From the NCBI RefSeq assembly GCF_000424265.1, contig NZ_AUJO01000002.1, forward strand, positions 293,289 through 357,288: DNA of 64,000 nt. Direction: 5' to 3'. Source of the stretch: Butyrivibrio sp. WCD3002. Lineage in GTDB: Bacteria > Bacillota > Clostridia > Lachnospirales > Lachnospiraceae. The translations under genes were made by a program, and so were the position numbers. This document shows, one piece after another, positions 43,001-51,389 of this stretch (its first letter is position 1; each line of letters opens with the position of its first letter). The notes below the pieces were generated by a model. The model was not told the origin of the DNA and searched no databases. It worked only from the letters and a program-made list of their open reading frames with translations.

Positions 43001-44118
43001 CCTATATCTTTTCTTCCTTTGATGAGTCCGTTGTTGGAACATTTCAAAAGATAGCCCGACTGTCTTCCTGCAATGCCTCCCACGTTATAGCCCACATGGT
43101 CATAGCCTATCTCTCCGTCATTGATGCAGCGGGAGATGATTCCTATGGATTGTCCTGCTATTCCTCCTGTGTCGTAGACAGTGACGCTCTCCTTTGCAAC
43201 ATCTCTCTCATGGCCAAAACCGTCTTTGATCAGGTTGATAAAGCTTGTCAGCTTCTCAAAGGAATCGATTGTGATCTCAGTGTCGGTATTGGTGGTATTT
43301 ACAAAGGCTTTGTTTGTACAGTTCTCGATGTCTCCTTCATTTAATCCTGCTATTCCGCCTGTAAAATGGACACCGCTGATATAGCCATCGCCGGTGCAGT
43401 GATCGATTTTGCCTGTAAGCTCATTGATACCTGCTATGCCGCCTATATAGTCATTGCCTTTAACTACTCCGTTGAAGGAACAATTGCTTATATTTCCGCT
43501 ATTGTCTCCTGCAATCCCTCCAATGATCGTTGTATTTCCTTCCGGTAACACAGATCCGATAAAATTCAGGTTCCTGATGACACCTGTCTTCTGAACATGA
43601 GCAAAAAGACCCGCATAGGACAGACCGCTTGTAATCTGCACACCGGATATGCTGTGTCCCTGTCCGTCAAAAACACCGCCAAAGGTTGGAATGCCGCTAA
43701 ACTCTTTGCCGCCAAAACTTATGTCATCTGTCAGAATAACCTTCTTATTTACAGACCAGGTATCAAGGGCGCATTGTGAAGCAAAATCAAGCAATTCATC
43801 GGCATTTCCAATACTGATCTCCTCAATGGTCTCCGGGATCAGCGCCTGTATCTCTTCTCTGATATCCTGATCAACATCCTCAGCATTATTCGCAGCATCC
43901 TCCTGAGTGCCTGTGGTGTAGAGGCTTTCTGTATTTTCGCTCTGCTCATCACCGGCAGCTTCCTGATCTTCATCAGAGCTTTCTGATTCCTCCTGATTTT
44001 CTTTGGAGTTTTCTGTAACTAATTCTTCCTGATTTTCGACTGTTTCAGCAAAAACATCGATGGGTGAAGCACTCATAATGGTGATCGCAAGTAGGGCTGC
44101 AACAATTCTCTTTTTCAT
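40072..44118 (-). CDS. Large surface protein with GLUG repeats and C-terminal membrane anchor
   Basis: A 1348-residue exported protein: signal peptide ('RIVAALLAITIMSASPIDVF'), an acidic linker, then tandem GLUG-type beta-repeats around 120-370 ('GGIAGDNSGNISNCSFNG'). A long helical, probably coiled-coil region (about 380-800) follows, then a second GLUG block near 810-960, an InlB/MucBP-like beta segment ('YYVTWDIDGVERIVNDITIT'), one membrane helix near 1215-1240, and a cytoplasmic tail rich in Glu/Lys with 'KTEEKTEEKTEQKTEDK'. GLUG motifs occur in IgA-protease and adhesin-type proteins. Placed between an MMPL exporter and a PAP2 phosphatase, it may be an extracytoplasmic partner of the exporter. 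The start at 44118 has GGAGG upstream. Confidence 0.82.
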   Translation of the reverse strand: MKKRIVAALLAITIMSASPIDVFAETVENQEELVTENSKENQEESESSDEDQEAAGDEQSENTESLYTTGTQEDAANNAEDVDQDIREEIQALIPETIEEISIGNADELLDFASQCALDTWSVNKKVILTDDISFGGKEFSGIPTFGGVFDGQGHSISGVQITSGLSYAGLFAHVQKTGVIRNLNFIGSVLPEGNTTIIGGIAGDNSGNISNCSFNGVVKGNDYIGGIAGINELTGKIDHCTGDGYISGVHFTGGIAGLNEGDIENCTNKAFVNTTNTDTEITIDSFEKLTSFINLIKDGFGHERDVAKESVTVYDTGGIAGQSIGIISRCINDGEIGYDHVGYNVGGIAGRQSGYLLKCSNNGLIKGRKDIGGIVGQAEPYITVDLSSDIAAQLQESVSKLHDCVTTTLQDAKSQSNTISERLAVIQKFTAGAVEDTRYIAAGVVDFANGVSAGATEAFSRVDYVLEETSRQNGTFDKVREGMEEIGESSQDIADVGDDVDIEMYIENEDELRQYTEAKEILESATAQYTELRKRSQRVFYNLAIANNKALFDTAADVQYRYANDTVETDFGSWSESDIGTGLNSDMNGSWEHSDGRAFPQDKNEDDNSLHKMAQVKADADGIRYATDNYVNPITGEKGNYADDIATATATILGIYEKHLPEMTDDVRSDAQSAMNNLDEATDAFASASDQTKDILAEVAGRGSIGFPQFSPEYKARTASLADNMQGMNDNFGLLNSEVNNATGVLVDDLQDINDQFTNILGLYTDAIDGVLEKDYTEVYTDTSYEAVNDTTDATIDSCLNYGECKGDISVSGIAGTMAIDYDFDQEGVITGLKNNSILASYITRCVLRGNKNYGDITSLKNNAGGVCGLQEMGTIYNCGSFSKVASTSGEYVGGIAGSSLSHIVKSYARGELDGDNYVGGIAGNAMHLQQCLSIVTVGEVKNWYGAIAGHVDDKGEVRDNFFVSDDLAGIDRVSYSLKAEPVNYKVAMGIKDVPYEFETLNINFILEDEDLEDGSKKVGQIVKKYGESISLPEYPKVDEKEGYYVTWDIDGVERIVNDITITARYNRYRTTIAQDSETEGFYQSELLVDGMFKDNEKLSVERTVTYDPYLDSSEEEHYYETLKVKIPYDGSDVHQIRFKPLYEYAQVADLLPVDALKEFDLYLLDGDKSTLLEKKGQMGGYSLYEVKGNEFVLAMGAANIDKVSIWFTRILGGIIIALVVLIILIIIVIWRNKGKLPKFLGGVKTKVSKKIESKEQIFYDDSQDDELKKELEEYKEKFLKKIDNKEGKTEEKTEEKTEQKTEDKAVVEGTLSENKEENEVVEEIPSESKDEVKKDTEKTDNKESEE
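40205..40253 (-). repeat. 12-bp coding tandem repeat in the GLUG-protein tail
   Basis: About four copies of a 12-base unit (TTCTGTCTTTT core on the plus strand) encode the Lys-Thr-Glu-Glu type repeat in the cytoplasmic tail. Such units can expand or contract by slippage without a frameshift. Confidence 0.7.
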
Positions 44119-44119
44119 A

Positions 44120-46591
44120 TCACATGCCCTCCTGTCCTGATGCTTCGCTGTCTTTGGCATCGTTTATCTCATTTTCATCCAGCATGGTCACTTCAGCATT
44201 ATCAACGAAGGCGCTGACATTTCCGCGAACCACTGCGTTTACAACACCTGTTACGTTACCGTCAATTTTGCCCCTTACAAAGCCGTCAATTCGCATAATT
44301 CCCGATAGCTGCCTTGTCTGCAAAGGTTTATTCATAACAAAGGCAGTAAGCTCAATGACCTTATCTCCCACAAGTAGGATCTGAGGAAGAACGAACATAG
44401 TTACAAAAATGGAAATTATTGTACCTCTTCCAAGACATTTTCCTATTCCGTAAATAGCACAGTCAGATGTCATGTTACCGATGAGCATACCTGCCACTGC
44501 AAGCATTGTTCCGGAGGTAATGATCGTAGGGAAGGACACATTCATTGTCTCAATGATGGCTTCTCTCTTACCTCTTGTACCTCTAAGCTCTGTATATCTG
44601 CCTGCAATAACAATTGCATAATCGATATTGGCACCCATCTGAATGGAACTTACGATCAGATAGCCAAGGAAAAACAGGTTATCATGCTGCAAAGCAGGAA
44701 TCGAGAAATTGATCCAGATACATCCCTGAATAACTGCAATAAGAAGAACCGGCATTCCTGCAGATTTGAAGGTAAAAAGAAGAACCACAAGTACGGCAAG
44801 TATCGAAATTACACTGGTAACAGTATTGTCTCTTGCAAAGCATTTTTTAAGATCAAGCTGACTTACAGATTCTCCGACAACATAGATCTTGTCTTCGTCA
44901 TAATATTTTTCCGTAATATCATGGAGCTCAGAAATAAATGCAAAGGTCTCATCGGACTCCTGGGGAAGACTTGTATAAACAAGTATTCTTGAATATTCTT
45001 CACCCTGAAGCTGCTTTTTGCCAAAGTTCATCATTCTGTTCGCATCACTTAGCTTGTCCATAAGCTCATCACTTAAGGTCACATAGCCCTCATTTACCTC
45101 CTGATAAACATACAGGAACATGTCTATAAGGGGCACTCTGTAATTAACAAGACCGTTTACAACCTTGGCATAATCAGAATCATTCAGAGCATAGGCAGCA
45201 TAAACAAGCTCTGCTATCTCATAGTCGATATTCAAAAGCTCTGAAAACTGTCTTGGAGTTAATTTATCGGTAAGGGTGTAGCCCCCAAGAGCCTCGGTAT
45301 TGGCAAGGCCTGTAACGGAGGTTACGTTCTTATTTTCCTCAAGCTCACTAATGAGCGCTTTTTCCTTATCATAGTCACCTGCAGGGAAAACCAGTGCCAT
45401 CATGTTATCTGCGGTAAAGTTTTCCTTCTGCATGTTTTCAGCTATCTGCACATCGTTGATAATGGGTGGTGTTATCTGGCTGTAGCCATACACATAGGGA
45501 GTACCTGATGATATTTTCTGAGCAAAAATGATCAGCACCAGGAATGCAGGCGCAATAAGATATCTTGTAAGATATGCAAATTTACCTACAAAGGGAATTT
45601 CAGGAATAAAGTTTTTGTGCTGGGTTTCCTCCATGAGCCCCGCAAAAAGCATAATGATGCCGGGCATTAAAAGGAATACTGACAAAAGGCTAAGTATGAT
45701 AGCCTTTATTAGAACCATACCAAGATCCTTACCTATTCCAAACTGCATGAACAGCATGGCAATAAGGCCGCCCATTGTGGTAAGTGAGCTGCCGGTGATC
45801 TCGGGAATAGCTTTTGATAAAGCCAAGATACAGGCTTCACGATTATCATGCTTTGCCTTTTCTTCTTTATATCTGTTTAGGAAAATGACTGCATAGTCAA
45901 CTGAAAGTGCCAGCTGAAGCACTATTGTGACTGAATTGGATACGAATGAGATAGTACCAAAAAGGAAATTGGTGCCCATCTGCACAAGGGCTGCTGAGCC
46001 AAAGGTAAGGAGCAGCACCGGAACCTCAGCATAGGCCTGGGATGTCAGAACAAGTACTACCACAACTATAATGACTACAAGCACGGATATGACATTCATT
46101 TCCTTGTCGATAAGCTCAGCCTGAATATCGCCTAAGGTAGTGGATATATATGAATCATATCCGGAAAAATACTCTTTTACCTGATCCAATAAAACAAGGC
46201 ACTGTTCTTCTTTTTCATCATAATCAAAGGTGATGCTAAACAACGCAGAACCGTTATTGTAATGGGCACTTTTATCATCAAAATCGCAGGAAAAGACTCC
46301 GTCGATAGCTTCGATATCTTTCTGAATCTTAAGCCCCTGCTCATAAGAGATATTCGCCACCATTACTTTTACACTGCCATAGGTGACAAACTGTTCTTCC
46401 ATGAGATCGAGGCCCCTTCTGGTCTCACTGTCAGAAGGCAGGTAAAATGCAAGATCATTTTCTACGCCTACCCATCCCCTTGCTATCACGGAAAAAATGC
46501 ACAAAATCGCATAGATAAGAAAAAAAAGATTCCTCTTATCTACGATGAATGAGCATATCTTAACGCCCAGTCCACCTCCGCCATTCTTCAT
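44120..46591 (-). CDS. MMPL/RND-family transporter
   Basis: An 823-residue polytopic membrane protein with the RND layout: one helix, an extracytoplasmic domain, a cluster of about five helices (175-330), a second large extracytoplasmic domain, then a second helix cluster (600-780). 'VDYAVIFLNRYKEEKAKHDN' and 'NIDYAIVIAGRYTELRGTRG' are the paired MMPL segments; the Asp-Tyr pair is the expected proton-relay position. MMPL proteins export lipids, glycolipids or other hydrophobic compounds. The stop is one base before the GLUG protein start. The gene follows a hairpin downstream of the 679-residue protein gene. Confidence 0.9.
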   Translation of the reverse strand: MKNGGGGLGVKICSFIVDKRNLFFLIYAILCIFSVIARGWVGVENDLAFYLPSDSETRRGLDLMEEQFVTYGSVKVMVANISYEQGLKIQKDIEAIDGVFSCDFDDKSAHYNNGSALFSITFDYDEKEEQCLVLLDQVKEYFSGYDSYISTTLGDIQAELIDKEMNVISVLVVIIVVVVLVLTSQAYAEVPVLLLTFGSAALVQMGTNFLFGTISFVSNSVTIVLQLALSVDYAVIFLNRYKEEKAKHDNREACILALSKAIPEITGSSLTTMGGLIAMLFMQFGIGKDLGMVLIKAIILSLLSVFLLMPGIIMLFAGLMEETQHKNFIPEIPFVGKFAYLTRYLIAPAFLVLIIFAQKISSGTPYVYGYSQITPPIINDVQIAENMQKENFTADNMMALVFPAGDYDKEKALISELEENKNVTSVTGLANTEALGGYTLTDKLTPRQFSELLNIDYEIAELVYAAYALNDSDYAKVVNGLVNYRVPLIDMFLYVYQEVNEGYVTLSDELMDKLSDANRMMNFGKKQLQGEEYSRILVYTSLPQESDETFAFISELHDITEKYYDEDKIYVVGESVSQLDLKKCFARDNTVTSVISILAVLVVLLFTFKSAGMPVLLIAVIQGCIWINFSIPALQHDNLFFLGYLIVSSIQMGANIDYAIVIAGRYTELRGTRGKREAIIETMNVSFPTIITSGTMLAVAGMLIGNMTSDCAIYGIGKCLGRGTIISIFVTMFVLPQILLVGDKVIELTAFVMNKPLQTRQLSGIMRIDGFVRGKIDGNVTGVVNAVVRGNVSAFVDNAEVTMLDENEINDAKDSEASGQEGM

Positions 46592-46646
46592 TTTAGTTCC
46601 CCCTCAAAAACTTTAAATGATTATTATGACTATATATATTGTTTAA

Positions 46647-46675
46647 GAGCCCTTTCCAATGAGAAAAGGGCTCTC
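46647..46675 (-). terminator. Hairpin after the 679-residue protein gene
   Basis: 10-bp arms AGAGCCCTTT (46647-46656) and AAAGGGCTCT (46666-46675). The following minus-strand sequence (TAAACAAT) lacks a T-run, so termination strength is uncertain. Confidence 0.5.
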
Positions 46676-46704
46676 ACATATATTATTATACTACCTTTTT
46701 ACAA

Positions 46705-48744
46705 TTAACCAAAGCTATTACTTCTTTGTCGTTTTCCTTCTTTTGCTACTTCGTTTCCGTTTTCCATTACCTTCTTCTGCTCTACAATTTCAGAATGTTT
46801 CTTGACGGTATCCTTTTCCTTCTTGGGAGCAAGCTTATCCTGAAGGTCTTTCATATTTGTAACAGAAACAGCTCTCTTCCTTGCAGGTTCAGCCTTTTCT
46901 ATTTTCTCTTCTTTTTTGGGAGCAGGGTTATGAACGGGCTCGTTGATGATATTATTCTGTGGCTGATCATTTACAATATTTTTCGGCACAGGCTTTGGTG
47001 CATAGGACTCATTAAACTTCATCCCGCGATTATTTATGTCTTTCTCACGTTCCTTTATCTGGTCACCAATTACCTGATACTTACCCATCATCATTCCTTC
47101 GTCGGCATAATTAATGAGTCTCTCGATACCACAGTTATCAGTAAAATCTGCAATCTGTCTGGAATTAGTAAGTCTCGTATGACCATTTCCATAGCTCCAG
47201 CCACGAAACAGATTATCTTTATTCCTATAAGCCTTAGCTGCCAAATTAAGTTCATTAATCTTATCTATGGCCTCCTTAGGAGTATAACCATTTTTATTGT
47301 TTAAATCCGTTGCAGCTACAGCTTCATCAAGGGCATCCTTCATTGCATTATACTCTACAGAATTATCTTCTCTTTTGCGATTCTTATAAGTACTTTCAAG
47401 GCTGTCCTTACGGCGTTTAAGCTCATCATGTATACGCTTCATCTCATCTTTAAACGCTTCATATCTCTTTTCACCTGCGTCTTTGTGGGCCTTAACTGTT
47501 GCATAGCCCGGTTTTTCCAGATATGGTCTAAGCGTTGTGTTATATTTGTTTATTGTGTTTTCAACACCGGTAAATGAGCTTAAACCGACATTGGCCATCG
47601 CCTCAGTCACATTTTCCTTGCCCTTTACCTTACCCTTGCATTCCTGATATGCTGTCACCATGGCATCATGCTTACCAATGATGTCGGAGTAAAATTCCCG
47701 TCTTTTCTCCTCAGTATCAAAAACACCGTTATTGAGTCTATCCAAAGACTTCTGAAGTTCATCATAAGCTTTGACAAAAGGCTCTGCACCGACAGTATTT
47801 TTCTTTATACTATCAATAAAGCTTCCCACACTGTTCACATTGGCATTATATGCGAGAAATTCATCCATTCCTGATAAAGGCAGTCCTGCCTTTAAATACT
47901 TTTCATTCGGAGTCAGTTCATCACGGGCAGACAGAAATCCCCTATCATTTGCTCCATGAAAAATCTGATCGAAATAATTCCTACTTCCTCCGGTTAATGC
48001 TAAATCCTTTTCCTCAAAGGGTACATTCTGACTTTTTTCAATTTCAGCTTTATAGTCGCTTATGTTCTTTAGCAGAATTTCTCTGTACTGATTCTCAAAA
48101 TTATCCGGAACCTTTCCAAGAGCCATCTGTCTGTTAAACAAATGCATGGTTTTTCTGTACTTTTGTTCAGCACTAAGGATACCGGGCAAATTATATTTTT
48201 TTGCTATCTCATCATATACTTCAGGTGAAGTATTTTGTTTTTTGATCTCATTCTTTCTTGTTGCAGTGTGATAGTCGACGCAGTTTTTGTCACCATTAGG
48301 TTCCATTGTCTTTTTTTCTGCATCATTAAGCTCTAAATCAGCACCTTCACGAGTTGGATAAATAACCAGATTTGCTGCAATTCCATTAAGAGTGCCAAAC
48401 TTCGCCCTGTGAGTTATCACCTCTCCGGTCCAGAACTCATTGATGCTATTCTTGGTTGTCTCATTTATTGAATCATAAATGGATCCGGCATAAATCTCAT
48501 CCTTCTCAGCCGCAGCGTCAAGTTTTCCATTAAAATCCCTAAGTATTTCATCTATACCTAAATCACGGACATCCTTATCGGTGAGCTCTTTAGATTTAAA
48601 CTCGATCCAGTTAGCATCATAGATTGGAAAAAGCTTTGAATAGGCCTCCTGGTAAACTTTGCCACACTCTGATCCATGAAACGCATCTGCACCAAGTTTA
48701 ATGTTATCAATGATTTCTTTCAAATTCTCAATTTTAAGAGCCAT
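46705..48744 (-). CDS. Hypothetical 679-residue helical protein, no recognised family
   Basis: A soluble, mostly helical protein without a signal peptide or membrane segment. Residues 1-560 look like a long series of helices rich in Lys, Glu and Asn ('KRIHDELKRRKDSLESTYKN'). Residues 595-640 form a Pro/Asn/Lys linker ('NDQPQNNIINEPVHNPAP'), and the last 40 residues are highly charged, ending 'KRQRSNSFG'. GGAGG lies 6 bases before the ATG. I do not recognise a family. A long helical body with a flexible charged C-terminal tail is seen in some type IV secretion substrates, which is worth testing given the secretion-like genes 10 kb away. Confidence 0.75.
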   Translation of the reverse strand: MALKIENLKEIIDNIKLGADAFHGSECGKVYQEAYSKLFPIYDANWIEFKSKELTDKDVRDLGIDEILRDFNGKLDAAAEKDEIYAGSIYDSINETTKNSINEFWTGEVITHRAKFGTLNGIAANLVIYPTREGADLELNDAEKKTMEPNGDKNCVDYHTATRKNEIKKQNTSPEVYDEIAKKYNLPGILSAEQKYRKTMHLFNRQMALGKVPDNFENQYREILLKNISDYKAEIEKSQNVPFEEKDLALTGGSRNYFDQIFHGANDRGFLSARDELTPNEKYLKAGLPLSGMDEFLAYNANVNSVGSFIDSIKKNTVGAEPFVKAYDELQKSLDRLNNGVFDTEEKRREFYSDIIGKHDAMVTAYQECKGKVKGKENVTEAMANVGLSSFTGVENTINKYNTTLRPYLEKPGYATVKAHKDAGEKRYEAFKDEMKRIHDELKRRKDSLESTYKNRKREDNSVEYNAMKDALDEAVAATDLNNKNGYTPKEAIDKINELNLAAKAYRNKDNLFRGWSYGNGHTRLTNSRQIADFTDNCGIERLINYADEGMMMGKYQVIGDQIKEREKDINNRGMKFNESYAPKPVPKNIVNDQPQNNIINEPVHNPAPKKEEKIEKAEPARKRAVSVTNMKDLQDKLAPKKEKDTVKKHSEIVEQKKVMENGNEVAKEGKRQRSNSFG

Positions 48745-48797
48745 CTTTTACCTCCATTCATAAGCTTCAGGCCTCGTTATTTCCTCACCCGTTATGG

Positions 48798-48803
48798 TAT
48801 AAT
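48798..48803 (+). promoter_or_regulatory. Extended -10 promoter of the CAT-like gene
   Basis: TGGTATAAT (TGN plus TATAAT at 48798-48803), about 33 bases before the ATG. A good -35 was not found. It faces away from the divergent 679-residue protein gene. Confidence 0.55.
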
Positions 48804-48836
48804 TTCTAAAAATAATTTCTTTTGAGAGGGTCTGCT

Positions 48837-49511
48837 ATGAACAACTATAAAACTATTGATCTTGATTCCTATCCTAGAAAAGAGCATTTCCAGCGCTTTC
48901 TTGCATGTGAATACCCGCATATCACAGGTACCTTTGAAGTAGATATCACCAAGTGGCTTCGCCATATCAAGGAAAAGGGATATCCATTTCACTTAAGCTT
49001 TGTCTATGCAGCTGCAAGAGCAGCAAACAGTGTTCCCGAATTCCGAAGAAGGATTAAAGATAAAGGAATCATTGAGTATGATTACTGTAACCCTTCATAC
49101 ACCGTGGCGCTTCCCGATGAGACCTACAGGTTCTGTATGGTTAATACCAATCAGCCTTTTGATGTGTATCTTGAAGATAGTAAGATTCGTCATGAAAAAT
49201 CACTTCATGCCAAACATCTGGCCGAGGAGGGCGATCCGGAAAGTCTGCTTTTTACTACCAGCACCCCTTGGTTTTACTATACCCAGGCCAATCTTCCGAT
49301 TCCGTCAAGGGATTTTTCAATTCCCAATCTCGGTTGGGGAAAGTATAAAACCGAGAAGAAGCTTGCCCTTGTGGATGGTCAGGTAACCGAATATGAGGTT
49401 GTTACCATACCCTTCACCATTATGGCCCATCACGCTTTGGTGGACGGTTTTCATATGTCTAAAGTCTTAGATAATCTGGATGCGGAGCTTACCGCAATGC
49501 TAAGTTTCTAA
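48837..49511 (+). CDS. CAT-like (chloramphenicol acetyltransferase family) acyltransferase
   Basis: A 224-residue enzyme close to the usual CAT subunit length. The catalytic motif HHALVDG lies at 198-204 with the active-site histidine and the structural Asp. 'TSTPWFYYTQ' matches the CAT signature before it. The CAT fold forms trimers that acetylate chloramphenicol with acetyl-CoA, but many chromosomal relatives in Firmicutes are of untested specificity, so resistance should not be assumed. The ATG at 48837 with AGAGGG upstream is preferred to a start five codons earlier. It is a single plus-strand gene with its own promoter and terminator. Confidence 0.88.
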   Translation: MNNYKTIDLDSYPRKEHFQRFLACEYPHITGTFEVDITKWLRHIKEKGYPFHLSFVYAAARAANSVPEFRRRIKDKGIIEYDYCNPSYTVALPDETYRFCMVNTNQPFDVYLEDSKIRHEKSLHAKHLAEEGDPESLLFTTSTPWFYYTQANLPIPSRDFSIPNLGWGKYKTEKKLALVDGQVTEYEVVTIPFTIMAHHALVDGFHMSKVLDNLDAELTAMLSF

Positions 49512-49544
49512 TCTCTTATACTTATTTATATGTATCAGAAAAGA

Positions 49545-49574
49545 AAAACCCACGCAAAAAACAGCGTGGGTTTT
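49545..49574. terminator. Bidirectional terminator between CAT-like and phosphatase genes
   Basis: 11-bp arms AAAACCCACGC (49545-49555) and GCGTGGGTTTT (49564-49574) with an A-rich loop. The flanking A and T runs suit both converging transcripts. Confidence 0.85.
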
Positions 49575-49578
49575 GTAA

Positions 49579-51354
49579 TTAATTATCACCTCTATAGCAG
49601 AATGTGAGCATAGTGATATCGTCGAACTGCTCTGCACTTCCTACAAAGTCTTTTATTTCATTTATTACGGTATTGATGATGTCTTTTGGCTCGTTTACTT
49701 TGCACTTATTCAGGGCATCTGTTGTTCTCTCTATTCCAAAAAGCTCCTTGGATACATTTGTAGCCTCCGCAACACCGTCTGTGTAAACGAACAAGGTATC
49801 CCCTTTGCTCATCTCAAATTCATGCTCCTCAAATTTAATGTTTTCAAGCATTCCAATGGGCATGGAGTGTTTATAGATTACAGGCGCAAATTCACCGCCA
49901 CTTCTTCTGATTATGGGATGTTCATGACCCGCGTTGGAGGCAAGTCCTTTGCCTGTTCTGATATTTAAAATTGCAAGCCATACTGTAACAAAGAAATCCG
50001 CATCATTGCCTTCAGTCAGCTGATTGTTCACATCATAAAGTATCTGAGAAGGCGTTCCGCCTGCCAAAGCCCTTGTCTTTATAAGTGTCTTTGCTATCAC
50101 CATGAAAAGCGCAGCAGGTACACCCTTGCCGGATACATCTGCCATGACAAGTGCTATGTGTTCATCATCTATAAGGAAGAAATCATAGAAATCACCGCCG
50201 ACTTCTTTTGCAGGCTTCATACTGGCATAAACATCAAATTCTTTGCGTTCAGGGAACGGCGGGAATATCCTTGGAAGCATATCCTCCTGAATTCTTGAGG
50301 CAACGCTAAGCTCCGCACCGATCCTCTCCTTCTCTTTAGTGATGGTCTGAACCTCATCGATATATTCATCTATAGCCTTTGCCATCTGAGTAAAGCTTCT
50401 GGACAGTGCACCAAACTCGTTCACCATGTCAAATCCCGAAAGGCGTCTTTCTATTTCGGCGCTGTCCTTGTTTTCTTCATAAGCCTCTACACTTTTCTGA
50501 ACTTCCCTGATGGGATTTGAAATCCAGAAATGAACAAATACGAGACATATTATGGAGAAAAATATCATGAACGTTATGACGCTTCCTGTACCTCTGATGG
50601 CACTTTCTATTATCTCCTGCCTTACATCCGAATAGGTGAGAGATATACCTGCGAACAACTCACCGTTTTTAATCTTGTCAAGGAACTCATATCTGTCAAT
50701 AAAGCCCGTGGAATTTGCAAGCTTATACTCATCGTTTTTGGCATCCAGAAGGGCCTGCTTCTGATCTTCATTGATAGTGGCAGGTGTTCCAATTATATAG
50801 GCATCGCCGTACTTGTTTCCTCTTGGAGCCTTGCCGTCTGAACCACTGAAAATAAACACAGCATTATCATAGTTATCATTTGCAATAGCAAGATAAATGT
50901 AGCTGACATCATAAGCCCTTATAATATCATTTGCTCTCATCTGAAATCTGTTATATACCACCTCTGCAAAGAGCCTTTGATCTTCCGGAGAAAGTTCCTT
51001 AAACTCTTCTTCCGTCACCTCGGTAAGCACCATTCCGGGATGCCTGTCTACCAGTTCCTTATGCTTTTCATTGGTCTTTTCATTTTTGTCGTACTCGATA
51101 TCCAGAGTATCTGCATTATCCAGCATATACTCGCACAGATAGTAGAAGGATTTGTATCTCTCTAAATATGGCACAAAGTCATCGAGGATATCGTCTGTCT
51201 GCTTCAGCTTCTGTGAGAGTATATTTGCTCTGGAATTGCTGAAAAATGCAATGCCTGACAATATGCTGATAAGGATAGTTCCGATTATGAAAATAATCGC
51301 TATCTCACCAAAAACTGTTATGTTGACTTTACATTTTCCATTTTTTGAAAACAT
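49579..51354 (-). CDS. Membrane SpoIIE/RsbU-type serine phosphatase with HAMP domain
   Basis: A 591-residue sensor phosphatase: membrane helix (16-38), extracytoplasmic sensor (39-253), second helix (254-276), HAMP domain (279-330), a coiled linker, and a PP2C-like phosphatase (about 355-590) with metal-binding 'GGDFYD' (386-391), 'MADVSGKG' (404-411) and 'YTDGVAEATN'. This class dephosphorylates anti-sigma antagonists and so controls sigma or other partner switches. No antagonist or anti-sigma gene lies next to it, but an ECF-type sigma factor begins the same gene group. It lies 35 bases after the giant lipoprotein gene. Confidence 0.92.
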   Translation of the reverse strand: MFSKNGKCKVNITVFGEIAIIFIIGTILISILSGIAFFSNSRANILSQKLKQTDDILDDFVPYLERYKSFYYLCEYMLDNADTLDIEYDKNEKTNEKHKELVDRHPGMVLTEVTEEEFKELSPEDQRLFAEVVYNRFQMRANDIIRAYDVSYIYLAIANDNYDNAVFIFSGSDGKAPRGNKYGDAYIIGTPATINEDQKQALLDAKNDEYKLANSTGFIDRYEFLDKIKNGELFAGISLTYSDVRQEIIESAIRGTGSVITFMIFFSIICLVFVHFWISNPIREVQKSVEAYEENKDSAEIERRLSGFDMVNEFGALSRSFTQMAKAIDEYIDEVQTITKEKERIGAELSVASRIQEDMLPRIFPPFPERKEFDVYASMKPAKEVGGDFYDFFLIDDEHIALVMADVSGKGVPAALFMVIAKTLIKTRALAGGTPSQILYDVNNQLTEGNDADFFVTVWLAILNIRTGKGLASNAGHEHPIIRRSGGEFAPVIYKHSMPIGMLENIKFEEHEFEMSKGDTLFVYTDGVAEATNVSKELFGIERTTDALNKCKVNEPKDIINTVINEIKDFVGSAEQFDDITMLTFCYRGDN

Positions 51355-51389
51355 TAATTATTGGCCTCCGGTCATAACTATTAGTGCTG

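Noticed and set aside
46726..47304. Plus-strand 192-codon frame opposite the 679-residue protein
   Set aside because: Same effect of antisense to charged coiled sequence; no ribosome site.
48837..49511. Calling the CAT-like gene a chloramphenicol resistance gene
   Set aside because: The catalytic motif is present but many chromosomal relatives are untested; there is no mobile element around it.
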